Positions 1 to 7,471 of a DNA stretch of 64,000 nucleotides are shown piece by piece. Location of the stretch: NCBI RefSeq assembly GCF_000381345.1, contig NZ_KB906401.1, positions 233,172 to 297,171 on the forward strand. The letters are read 5' to 3'. The translations under genes were made by a program, and so were the position numbers. Position 1 is the first letter of the stretch; every line of letters begins with the position of its first letter. The stretch comes from Deinococcus apachensis DSM 19763. GTDB lineage: Bacteria > Deinococcota > Deinococci > Deinococcales > Deinococcaceae. A model generated the notes under the pieces. That model was not told the origin of the DNA. It searched no databases and saw nothing but the letters and a program-made list of their open reading frames with translations.

Positions 1-323
1 CGCATCAAACGCACGCCCACCGTGCGGGCATCCTGGCCCGCGGGCAAGCCGATCAGGGCCACGTCCAGTTCGGGAATGCGGTCGAGGACCTGGCCGCCCA
101 ACCGTGAGGCGAGGGCTTCAGCGCTCCCACCGCGCAGGTTCACCACGAGCTGGTTACGCACGTACATCTCGCCGCTCTTGGTCGTGACGACCTGAGCGGG
201 GTCGATGGTGGCGAAGGCAGGATGGGACACCGTGCTCCCCGAGCCTGTGGGGGAGACCGCCTGCTGGCCACAGGCCGCGAGCGTCGCGGTGAGGACCACC
301 GCAGCAAGAGAAATCTTTTTCAT
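1..323 (-). CDS. S8 subtilisin-like protease lipoprotein, N-terminal part (cut by window edge)
   Basis: The visible 107 residues start MKKISLAAVVLTATLAACG, a lipoprotein signal with lipobox LAAC, so the product should be exported and lipid-anchored. The following stretch (about residues 50-105, with VRNQLVVNL and LDRIPELDVALIGLP) closely parallels the propeptide of the subtilase at 2428-4581 (ELVIGYADR, RDDIPQLRLALLVLP), a fervidolysin-type N-terminal prodomain. The catalytic domain would lie beyond the window edge. The ATG is preceded by a GAGGAG ribosome site. It sits 15 nt after the lipoprotein gene at 339-2156 and is probably co-transcribed with it, repeating the lipoprotein-then-subtilase order seen at 2428-6182. 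The protease identity is inferred from the prodomain only. Confidence 0.7.
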   Translation of the reverse strand, partial: MKKISLAAVVLTATLAACGQQAVSPTGSGSTVSHPAFATIDPAQVVTTKSGEMYVRNQLVVNLRGGSAEALASRLGGQVLDRIPELDVALIGLPAGQDARTVGVRLM

Positions 324-338
324 GGGTTACTCCTCAAT

Positions 339-2156
339 TCACTCGCGGGTCGTGAAGTCGTTGACTTCGGTGTACTGCTGCCGGACGCCACCAGGCACGA
401 TCAGGGCGGCACTGTCAGGGTCGCTGTACACCGAGTAGGCGGCGACATAGTTGGTGGCCGAGGCCGGTTTGCTGGGATCAGCCAGGCGATAGGCGTAGGC
501 CTTGTTGAGGAACCAACTGTAGCGGCGGTTGGCCTGGAGCGGCGTCACCGGCAGGTCCAGCAGGGTATTCTCGAACTGGTGCGGCACGCTCAGCACGTCG
601 CTGGCCGCGTCGTAGATCACGGTGTCGTTGTCCGTCTTGGGGTCATTGTCGGTGGCCCAACTGTCCCGGAAGACGTAGTACAGACTGCTGGCCTGGAGGT
701 TGCTGAGGATCTGGGTTTCCGGCTTGCCCGCCGCGTCAAAGCCCTTACGCACGACCAGGCGCTTTGCCCCATAGGCGTAGCTGTCACCGGTGAGGAAGTC
801 ACCGACCCGCAGGTCCAGGTGCGCGCCCGTGGCTCCCATCTGGAACAGATTGAGCTTGAGGGTGTAGGTGGGCGTGAGGTCCACCCCGTGAACATCCTTC
901 CCAGGGCTGAGGAGCTTCGGCTGGAAGGCGGGAAGCGTGTGGGTGGTCGGCAGTGTGGGGTCCGCGCTGGCCGCCTCATCACTGCCTACTGCGACCACCT
1001 TGTAGAAGTAGTCCTGGTCCGTCACCAGCGTGGCCGTGTTGTCGTTCACCGAGCAGCGGCGTGTGGTGGCCTTGTCATCGGCGGGCTTGGCGCACTGAGC
1101 GCTGCCCGCAAAAGCTACCTGAGCGTAGGGGCCAGCCGCATTGGTGGCCCGCAACACCCGGAAGCCGGTGTAACCGGTCAGGTCGACGGGCGCGTCCCAG
1201 GAAGTCGTGACCCAGAGGTTGGTACCGCTGGTTGGAGCATCGGGCCGTTCCACCCGGTACAGGTAGTCAATCCGCTCGCTGAGGGTATAAGCCACCGCAC
1301 GAACGTTAGTGGGCGCGGCCACGGCCATGGCTCCCGTCCGGTTGATCGTGATGGGGATGAGGTACGCTACCCGGTTATAGTTGAAGTCCAGCCCCACGAC
1401 TTGCAAGTACACATCGCCGCTCAAGCCCGTGGGGTCAAGGCTGACCAGGCCACTGTCCTGCGCCTGTTCACCCACGCCGGGGGTCACGTAGCCGGGATCC
1501 TGGGTGTACAACCCAGTGCCGGGACGTACGTCCGACCAGTTACCCTTGGCGTCGATGTTCACAAGCGAGAACAGGAAGTAGCGCATCACCCGCGACGTAT
1601 CGCTGTTGCCGACTGTGTAGGCCCGGACGTTGACCGTATTGTTGAAAGCGGTGCCCGGCGTGAGGGTTTTCCAGGTATCAACCTCGCCCGTGGTCTTGAA
1701 GGTCGCTGGCGTTTCGACCTTGAGCTGCGGCACGTCAGCCGTCGCATTTGGGTCAGCGGCCTCGAACTGCGCGACTTTCAGCCGGGTGTTGATGTTCGCC
1801 TTGGCGACTGCCCCGTCGAACTCCGACCCCGCCGCCCGACTCTTCAGGAACACCAGATCGTAAGTCCCCTCGGGAATCTTGGCGAACTCCACGTAACCCT
1901 TGGCATCCGTCGAGGCCTTGCCTACGGCCACACTGTGGTCTCCGGATTTGTACAGGTACACCGTGCTGTTCTCGACCGCTGTACCCCGATTTGAGCGCAC
2001 CAGATCGGCGGAGAGAGTGGCGGAGCCAGTACCTACTACCGACTTAACCGGAATCTCGGAAGTGGGAGGAGGCGTGCTGCTGCCCGGAGCGCCACAGGCT
2101 CCCAGCAGCAGAGCACTCGACAGAAGGATGAGGGGCAGGGTGCGGTGTGGTTTCAT
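339..2156 (-). CDS. Large exported lipoprotein with carboxypeptidase-regulatory-like and fibronectin-type regions
   Basis: A 605-residue protein with lipoprotein signal MKPHRTLPLILLSSALLLGAC. The start at 2156 is chosen because an AAGGAG site lies just upstream and because the paralogue at 4581-6182 starts MKPHRSLSL with the same spacing; an upstream in-frame start would add nine residues. Residues about 30-120 read like a carboxypeptidase regulatory-like beta-sandwich (TVYLYKSGD, STDAKGYVEFAKIPEGTYDLVF). Residues about 290-400 resemble a fibronectin type III fold (TTSWDAPVDLTGYTGFRVLR). No catalytic motif is visible. It is the first gene of a two-gene unit with the subtilase at 1-323. A role as a surface scaffold, protease partner or substrate is inference from gene order only. 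Confidence 0.75.
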   Translation of the reverse strand: MKPHRTLPLILLSSALLLGACGAPGSSTPPPTSEIPVKSVVGTGSATLSADLVRSNRGTAVENSTVYLYKSGDHSVAVGKASTDAKGYVEFAKIPEGTYDLVFLKSRAAGSEFDGAVAKANINTRLKVAQFEAADPNATADVPQLKVETPATFKTTGEVDTWKTLTPGTAFNNTVNVRAYTVGNSDTSRVMRYFLFSLVNIDAKGNWSDVRPGTGLYTQDPGYVTPGVGEQAQDSGLVSLDPTGLSGDVYLQVVGLDFNYNRVAYLIPITINRTGAMAVAAPTNVRAVAYTLSERIDYLYRVERPDAPTSGTNLWVTTSWDAPVDLTGYTGFRVLRATNAAGPYAQVAFAGSAQCAKPADDKATTRRCSVNDNTATLVTDQDYFYKVVAVGSDEAASADPTLPTTHTLPAFQPKLLSPGKDVHGVDLTPTYTLKLNLFQMGATGAHLDLRVGDFLTGDSYAYGAKRLVVRKGFDAAGKPETQILSNLQASSLYYVFRDSWATDNDPKTDNDTVIYDAASDVLSVPHQFENTLLDLPVTPLQANRRYSWFLNKAYAYRLADPSKPASATNYVAAYSVYSDPDSAALIVPGGVRQQYTEVNDFTTRE

Positions 2157-2188
2157 GAGGGCTCCTTGAATACCGGATGGCAACCAGC

Positions 2189-2206
2189 ATCACGGATTGC
2201 CGTGAT
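2189..2206 (-). promoter_or_regulatory. 5' UTR hairpin or operator, copy 1
   Basis: Perfect inverted repeat ATCACGG-ATTG-CCGTGAT between promoter and start codon of the lipoprotein gene at 339-2156. A matching repeat (TCACGG-N5-CCGTGA) occurs at the same place upstream of the paralogous gene at 4581-6182. It could be an RNA hairpin in the leader or a protein-binding site. Confidence 0.6.
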
Positions 2207-2263
2207 CCTGAAGAGGAGAGATGGGTGGCCCAAGACGCCTTGGACACTTTTCCGGTGAGCGGC

Positions 2264-2292
2264 ATAATATCGACCGTCTTTACAGAGCGCAA
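2264..2292 (-). promoter_or_regulatory. Promoter of lipoprotein-subtilase unit, copy 1
   Basis: On the minus strand a -35 TTGCGC (2292-2287), a 17-nt spacer and a -10 TATTAT (2269-2264) precede the lipoprotein gene, predicting a leader of about 100 nt. The same layout is conserved at 6291-6319. Confidence 0.7.
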
Positions 2293-2427
2293 GAATTCCC
2301 CACCCCCTCATTAGGAAACCCTCATGGTGAGCCCCACTTTTTCAGTCGATTAGTGAGGGAGTAGGGCCCTTGCCGGATAGAAGAGGGGCGGAAGCCGCAG
2401 CCCCCGCCCCACCCGCTTGCCCCTGAA

Positions 2428-4581
2428 TTACTGGATGGTCACGACGCTGGTGTAGAAGGCTCCCAGCCCCTCGTTCTGCGTCGCGTTGGTGAAGCGGACG
2501 GTGTAGACCCCGGCGGTGGGCGCCTTGAAGCTGGCGAGGCTGTCCACCGTGCCCGCAATCGCCTTGCCCGCCGCGACCACCACGCCGCTGGCGTTCAGGA
2601 GGTCCACCTTCACGTTGGCCTTCGACCCCAGCAGGGCGGCGTAGCCCTTCACGGTGAGCGTTTGACCTGCACCCACGTTGAACTTCAGGTAGTCCACATC
2701 GGGTCCCGTGACCGGGTCGGCATACACGAAGTTCGCACTGTCGAAGGCGCCGCCGAAGAGCAGGCCGTCCGCAAAGGCCGACGCCGGAATGCTCGTCAAG
2801 TCGGTGGCCGTCGCCTGGCTGTTGTTGCGCTGGAGCGTCTTGTTCACGACGCTGTACTCGTAGAAATCGACTTGGTGGGCGTAGCCCAGGTCCAGCGTCT
2901 TGCCGGACGCCACGGTGATCTCGCCCACGATGCTGTCGCGGGTGCCGCCCCACTCGTTCACGCTGGGTCCGGCTACGCTCACGCGGTAGCGGCCCGGCTC
3001 GACGCCGAAGAAGCGGGCCACGCCGGAGAACTCGGTTTTGGCGCTGGCCTCCAGTTGGCCATTGCCCGTGCGCCCGAAGTAGTTCAGGCCCTTGTTCTGG
3101 CCCTCCAGCGGCGTGAGGATCACGTCCGTGCCCGAGATGGGCGAGCCCTCGGAGATGTCAGCAATCCGCACCTCCACCGCGCCGCCGTCCGCCGGAACCT
3201 GCCCGGCCTGGAGGGCCGCCAGAGCCGCCTTCACGTTCACCCGCTTGAAGCCCTGGACGCAGGGGTACTGATCGGGGTTCATGGGGTCGCCCGTACTCGA
3301 CAGCAGCTTCCTGACCTGGTACGGCGTGAGGTTCTTGTTCAGTTGCAGCAGCAGCGCCGCCGCGCCCGAGATCACCGGGGCCGCCATGCTCGTGCCGTTG
3401 AAGAGGCCGTAGCTCGACTCGCGGGCCGGGGACTTCAGGGCCTCGTTGATGTAGGTCGTTAGGCCCTGGTCACCAGGGGCGAAGACGTCCACCTGGGGTC
3501 CGCAGTTGCTGAAGCTGGCCCTGCGGTCGTCGCCCGCGCTCGCCCCGACGTTGATCACGCCGGTGTACGCGCTGAGACCGGTGAACTGGTTGGCGTTGTC
3601 GTTGCCTGCCGACCCGACGACGACCCGGTTCTTGCTCAGGGCGTAGTCCACTGCGTCTTTGTGGACCTGGGTGTAGCCGCCACCGCCCCAGGAGTTGTTC
3701 AGCACCTGCGCGCCGTTGTCCACCGCGAACACGAAGCCCTTCGCCACCCCGAAGTCGCTGGTGTAGCCCTCCTCGGTGAAGATGCGGATGGGCATCAGGA
3801 TCGCGTCGGGGGCCACGCCCGCGCCGCCCACGCCGTTGCCCAGCCGCTCGGCGATGGTGCCCGCCGAGCCACTACCGTGCGAGCCGCTGGTCAGCGGATC
3901 GGTAGGCTTGAGTTCCTTGCCGTTGCTCGTGTCGTAGCCCGTCACGATCTTGTCCTCGGCCTTGAGGTCCTCGTGCAGGCGGTCGAAGTCGTCGTCGATC
4001 ACTGCGACGGTGACGCCCGCGCCGGTCGAGATGCCGCGCACCTGATCGGCCCCGATCTGCTTGATCCACCACTGCTTGATGCTCAGGGGGTCGCTGTCCG
4101 CCTGGGGGGTGAGGCTCTGGCTCACCAGGCTCCCGCCCTTCGGCAGCTTGGGCAGCTCGCCTGCGTGGCCGTTGGCCTCGGCGTAGCGCAGGCCGCTGAC
4201 GGGGCGGCCCATCAGCACCGCCGCCGCGCGCTTCACGCTGAGGTTCTCGGGCAGCACGAGCAGGGCCAGCCGGAGCTGGGGAATGTCGTCACGGACCTGC
4301 GCCCCCAGGTGGGCAGCGAGGCGGTCCACGAAGGCGCGGTCCGCGTAGCCGATCACCAGTTCCTGGGTGGTGTCGCCCTCGCTGCCGGTCTTGGCGAGGG
4401 CGGCGGCGTCCGGCAGGGTCTGGCCCAGGACCGCGCTGAGCCGGGCCTTGCCGCTCAGTTCCTGGCGGAGAGAGGCCGCGGCGTCGGGGGACGGGGCGCT
4501 TGCTTCGGGCCGCGGCGCGGTGCCGCAGGCCGCGAGCAGCAGACCGGCACTGAGACTGGCGAGGGTGAGGCGCTTGTTCAT
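2428..4581 (-). CDS. S8 subtilisin-like serine protease lipoprotein
   Basis: A 717-residue exported protease. The signal ends with lipobox LAAC at residues 16-19. A fervidolysin-type prodomain covers about residues 70-135. The catalytic domain (about 165-430) shows all subtilase hallmarks: Asp196 in AVIDDDFD, His235 in TSGSHGSGSAG, oxyanion Asn327 in GSAGND, and Ser398 in NGTSMAAP. The C-terminal part includes a second beta region and a terminal domain (DYLKFNVGAGQTLTVKGYA) like the bacterial pre-peptidase C-terminal fold. The start ATG overlaps the stop of the upstream lipoprotein gene (TGATG), so the two are probably translationally coupled. The likely role is degradation of external protein at the cell surface. 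Confidence 0.92.
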   Translation of the reverse strand: MNKRLTLASLSAGLLLAACGTAPRPEASAPSPDAAASLRQELSGKARLSAVLGQTLPDAAALAKTGSEGDTTQELVIGYADRAFVDRLAAHLGAQVRDDIPQLRLALLVLPENLSVKRAAAVLMGRPVSGLRYAEANGHAGELPKLPKGGSLVSQSLTPQADSDPLSIKQWWIKQIGADQVRGISTGAGVTVAVIDDDFDRLHEDLKAEDKIVTGYDTSNGKELKPTDPLTSGSHGSGSAGTIAERLGNGVGGAGVAPDAILMPIRIFTEEGYTSDFGVAKGFVFAVDNGAQVLNNSWGGGGYTQVHKDAVDYALSKNRVVVGSAGNDNANQFTGLSAYTGVINVGASAGDDRRASFSNCGPQVDVFAPGDQGLTTYINEALKSPARESSYGLFNGTSMAAPVISGAAALLLQLNKNLTPYQVRKLLSSTGDPMNPDQYPCVQGFKRVNVKAALAALQAGQVPADGGAVEVRIADISEGSPISGTDVILTPLEGQNKGLNYFGRTGNGQLEASAKTEFSGVARFFGVEPGRYRVSVAGPSVNEWGGTRDSIVGEITVASGKTLDLGYAHQVDFYEYSVVNKTLQRNNSQATATDLTSIPASAFADGLLFGGAFDSANFVYADPVTGPDVDYLKFNVGAGQTLTVKGYAALLGSKANVKVDLLNASGVVVAAGKAIAGTVDSLASFKAPTAGVYTVRFTNATQNEGLGAFYTSVVTIQ

Positions 4582-6182
4582 CAGTTGTCTCCCGTGGTGA
4601 AGTTGCTGACCTGACCCTCGCAGACCGGGCCGCCGAAGTTGCAGGTGTCCAGCGCGTAGAAGATCGACCAGTAGTCGTGCGCGATGCTCACGGCGTCCCC
4701 GCTCTTGCTGAAGGCTGCTGCCGACACATCCAGGGTGTAGCCGTGGCGGCTTTCGAGCTTGTCGAGCAGCGCCTTACCGTTGGCGTTGAACTCCACCGAG
4801 TAGGTGTTCCCGGTGTTCTTAAGCGCGGCCGTGCTGCCGTCGTCACTGAAGAGGTTGTCCTTCTTGTCGAGGGTACACAGCACGTTCCCCCAGAAGCAAT
4901 TGGCGCTCTGCTGCGGGTAGTCGTTCACCATCACGTAGAACTGGCGGTAGTCCCCGACCTTCTTGGACACGTTCCAGGAAATCGTGGGGGTGCGCGACAC
5001 GTCCTTGCTGCCGTCGGCGGGCGTCAGGTCACTCAGGGTGAAGCTGTCGAGCGGGGTGGTGCTGAACACGTCGCTGCGGATGCTCGCGGTGGAGTTGAAC
5101 GCCTCAAGCTGGTAGTAAACCTTCTTGCCGACCTCTAGGCTGGCGCTGCCGTCCTTGATGGAGCGCGCGCTTCCCTGCACGGTCTTGAGCAGGCGGAAGG
5201 TGTTGCCGTCGTCACTCGTCCACACCCGCACACCCAGCGGGTTCCCCTGCACACCGCCCGCGTAATTCCAGGTCAGGTCCACAGTGAGGGTGCTCTGCTC
5301 GGCGGGCGCGCCCGTGGGCCGGATGGGACTGTAGTAGCCGATCTTCTGCGAGAGGGTGATGGCGAGCGCCTTGGGGTCCTGGATGCTGGTGAGCGCGACG
5401 TCGTTGGGCTTGTCGTCGGTGATGACAATGGGGATGCGGCGCTCGGTGCGGTTCTCGTTGCTGTCGTAGACCACAACGTACAGCTCGGTGGGGCCGCGCA
5501 CCCCGCGTAGGGTGTTGCCCGCCAGCGTCGCGGTCGTCGTGACGGTGGTGTTCTTGGGATCGTTCGTGAACAGCGCCCGCGCCCCGAACACGCCGCTGCC
5601 AGGAACCCCGCCTACCGCCGTGTAGATGAGGTTGGGGCTGTTGGCAGGATCGGCGGCGGTGGCCGTCACCTGGACCGGCACGCCCGCACTCGCGGCGAAC
5701 TGGGCGGCGGTGGCCGGGTCATTGCCGAAGGCCTTAGCATCGGCGCCCACCAGGTACTTCACGTCCAGCTTGGGCGCGTTCACCGGCAGCGTCGTCGCAA
5801 AGGCGTTGCGCTGAATGGCGTTCAGAGGAGCGTTCGTGCCACCGGTAACCCGCAAGCCCTCAATCCGGGAGGCCGCGTAGCCCTCCTTTTTAAAGCTGAC
5901 GTTGTACACACCCGGATCGAGCTTGAGGGTGAACTTGCCGCTCGCGTCGGTCGTGCCTGTGGCAATGACGCCGCCACTCGCATTCTCGACCGTGACGGCG
6001 CTGCTCGGCACGAGCGCCCCGCCCTGGGAGTTGGCGAGGTAACCGGCCACGCTGCTGCTGCCCGTACCGACAACGCTCGTGTCACCGGCAGGAGGCGGGT
6101 TGGGACCTTCACCACCACCTCCACACGCGGAAAGGAGCAAACCCGTGAGTAGTGCGAGCGACAGACTCCGATGTGGTTTCAT
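4581..6182 (-). CDS. Exported lipoprotein with carboxypeptidase-regulatory-like domain, subtilase partner
   Basis: A 533-residue protein with lipoprotein signal MKPHRSLSLALLTGLLLSACG. Residues about 40-125 form a carboxypeptidase regulatory-like repeat (TTDASGKFTLKLDPGVYNVSFKKEGYA). The middle and C-terminal parts look like further beta-sandwich modules (LTPADGSKDVSRTPTISWNVS). No enzyme motif is seen. The start is supported by AAGGAG and by the duplicated promoter upstream. The gene is a paralogue of the one at 339-2156 in signal sequence, first domain and control region. It ends within the start codon of the subtilase at 2428-4581, which argues for a shared function at the envelope, not defined by the sequence. 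Confidence 0.78.
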   Translation of the reverse strand: MKPHRSLSLALLTGLLLSACGGGGEGPNPPPAGDTSVVGTGSSSVAGYLANSQGGALVPSSAVTVENASGGVIATGTTDASGKFTLKLDPGVYNVSFKKEGYAASRIEGLRVTGGTNAPLNAIQRNAFATTLPVNAPKLDVKYLVGADAKAFGNDPATAAQFAASAGVPVQVTATAADPANSPNLIYTAVGGVPGSGVFGARALFTNDPKNTTVTTTATLAGNTLRGVRGPTELYVVVYDSNENRTERRIPIVITDDKPNDVALTSIQDPKALAITLSQKIGYYSPIRPTGAPAEQSTLTVDLTWNYAGGVQGNPLGVRVWTSDDGNTFRLLKTVQGSARSIKDGSASLEVGKKVYYQLEAFNSTASIRSDVFSTTPLDSFTLSDLTPADGSKDVSRTPTISWNVSKKVGDYRQFYVMVNDYPQQSANCFWGNVLCTLDKKDNLFSDDGSTAALKNTGNTYSVEFNANGKALLDKLESRHGYTLDVSAAAFSKSGDAVSIAHDYWSIFYALDTCNFGGPVCEGQVSNFTTGDN

Positions 6183-6215
6183 GTGAACTCCTTGAATACC
6201 GGATGATAGACAGCA

Positions 6216-6232
6216 TCACGGGCTCGCCGTGA
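6216..6232 (-). promoter_or_regulatory. 5' UTR hairpin or operator, copy 2
   Basis: Inverted repeat TCACGG-GCTCG-CCGTGA in the leader of the gene at 4581-6182, matching copy 1 at 2189-2206 in position and arm sequence but with a different loop. Conservation of the arms with a changed loop supports a functional hairpin or a dyad binding site. Confidence 0.6.
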
Positions 6233-6290
6233 GGCTGAAAAGGAGAGATGAACGGCCCAAGGCGTCCTGGGCGCTTTTCCGGTGAGAGGC

Positions 6291-6319
6291 ATCATATCGG
6301 CCACCTTTACGAAGCGCAA
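6291..6319 (-). promoter_or_regulatory. Promoter of lipoprotein-subtilase unit, copy 2
   Basis: A -35 TTGCGC (6319-6314), 17-nt spacer and -10 TATGAT (6296-6291) on the minus strand. The surrounding 150 nt closely resemble the region at 2157-2310, so the control region was duplicated together with the gene unit. Confidence 0.7.
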
Positions 6320-6481
6320 GAATTCGCCGCTTTCTCATAAGCGGATTGTCGTCGACTTCTGGGGCTTCTTTTTGGGAGCGCGGCGGTGAGGAGGTCACGT
6401 TGAAGTCACGGGACGTCAGCTCGGGGGCTTCCCACAACAATGAAAGAGCAGAGGCGGCGGCTTCTGCCCCTGCCTCCTGAG

Positions 6482-6583
6482 CTACTCAAGGGTCACGGTT
6501 GATCTGCTGATCGTCCCAGCCCGCCGCTTCATATCGAGAAACGGGTGGTGCGGATTCTGGCCGGGGTCGCCTCTAAGTTGGTG
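6482..6583 (-). pseudogene. Possible remnant of a third subtilase gene (C-terminal end)
   Basis: An open stretch of 33 codons ends with STVTLE and a stop. Compare the subtilase at 2428-4581, which ends SVVTIQ and a stop. The DNA around the two stops also matches (TGAGCTACT versus TGAATTACT), and both lie a similar distance upstream of a duplicated promoter. No start codon or longer frame extends upstream; an in-frame TGA lies at 6584-6586. I read this as the leftover 3' end of another protease gene. The match is short, so chance cannot be excluded. Confidence 0.4.
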
Positions 6584-6733
6584 TCACTGTCCCCACCACC
6601 CGTGCTGAGGAGGCCCGTGACAAGCTGATCGGCTGGCCGACGTCAACCCCAGCGACCCTCGCGTCAAGCAGGAATATCAGCCATCCCGTCCAGCGCGGCT
6701 GTTCCAGGTTCTGCGGTTCCCTCTGGAGACAGC
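6584..6733. other. Intergenic stretch, nothing recognised
   Basis: Together with the promoter and remnant above this fills the 550-nt gap between genes. A short open stretch on the plus strand (around 6640-6770) runs into the antisense of the next gene and has no start signal. I see no RNA gene or repeat here. Confidence 0.3.
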
Positions 6734-7330
6734 TCAGCGCCTCAACGAGAGCATTAACTTTTTCAGGGTGGCGGCGGGAGCGCCTCGCAGGAAGGGGTTG
6801 AACTCGGGGTCACGATTCACAGCAGCCACTGTGGCCTGGCCGCCAGGAACTAGCAGGGCCAGGCGGAAGGTCGCCATGTCGAGAACGTCATCTCCGCGCG
6901 CGTACCGGCTGCTGGCGAGCTGCATGTGGACCTGCGTATCCAGCCTTACCCGGGCCTCCTGGAGCTGCCGCTGCCCACTGCTCCCTAGGGCACGGGCGAT
7001 GGCGTCCAGAGTAGCCTCCGCCTGAGCGGGCGTTAGGCGACGCTGCCGCTCCAGGGGTTCGAGAACGCGGGTAAGTTGGGCGGATGACGCGGCCGTGAAA
7101 ACCCGCACGTCCCTCTGGGCGAGTTCAGCTAGGGCGCGCACGGTTACCAGCAACTCGAAGGTGGGCGGCTCCCAGGAGGTCGGCTCAGGCACGGCGCCTG
7201 TCCTGACCGGCTGAGACGGCACAGGACCGAGAGGTGAGCCGGGCAGAACTCGGGTCGCTGCCGCCCCTGTCAGCAGGGCCAGCAGGGTCAGCGTCATGAC
7301 ATGACGGGCCCGGATGCGTTTCAACAGCAT
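6734..7330 (-). CDS. Exported protein of unknown function
   Basis: A 198-residue protein with a basic N-terminus and a hydrophobic segment (MTLTLLALLTGAAATRV, residues 12-28), which looks like a signal peptide or anchor. The start at 7330 has a GGAG site eight bases upstream. The body is mostly helical (LTPAQAEATLDAIARALG, about 100-117). I recognise no catalytic motif. It lies between the metalloprotease lipoprotein gene and the lipoprotein-subtilase region, all on the minus strand, so an envelope role is plausible but unproven. Confidence 0.6.
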   Translation of the reverse strand: MLLKRIRARHVMTLTLLALLTGAAATRVLPGSPLGPVPSQPVRTGAVPEPTSWEPPTFELLVTVRALAELAQRDVRVFTAASSAQLTRVLEPLERQRRLTPAQAEATLDAIARALGSSGQRQLQEARVRLDTQVHMQLASSRYARGDDVLDMATFRLALLVPGGQATVAAVNRDPEFNPFLRGAPAATLKKLMLSLRR

Positions 7331-7471
7331 AATCTTCTCCGGTCAGCGGCTTGACGAGGGGCCACACGGCAAGGATCAGCGGCAGGGGTGACGGCATTCT
7401 GACCTCCCGGTCTGCCGACAGAGCAGATGGAACCCTGATTTTCACAGGGTTCCACGGCAGGCGGGGTCCGC

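Noticed and set aside
222..1994. 590-codon open frame on the plus strand opposite the lipoprotein gene
   Set aside because: The minus-strand lipoprotein has a signal peptide, ribosome site and paralogue; this frame has none of these.
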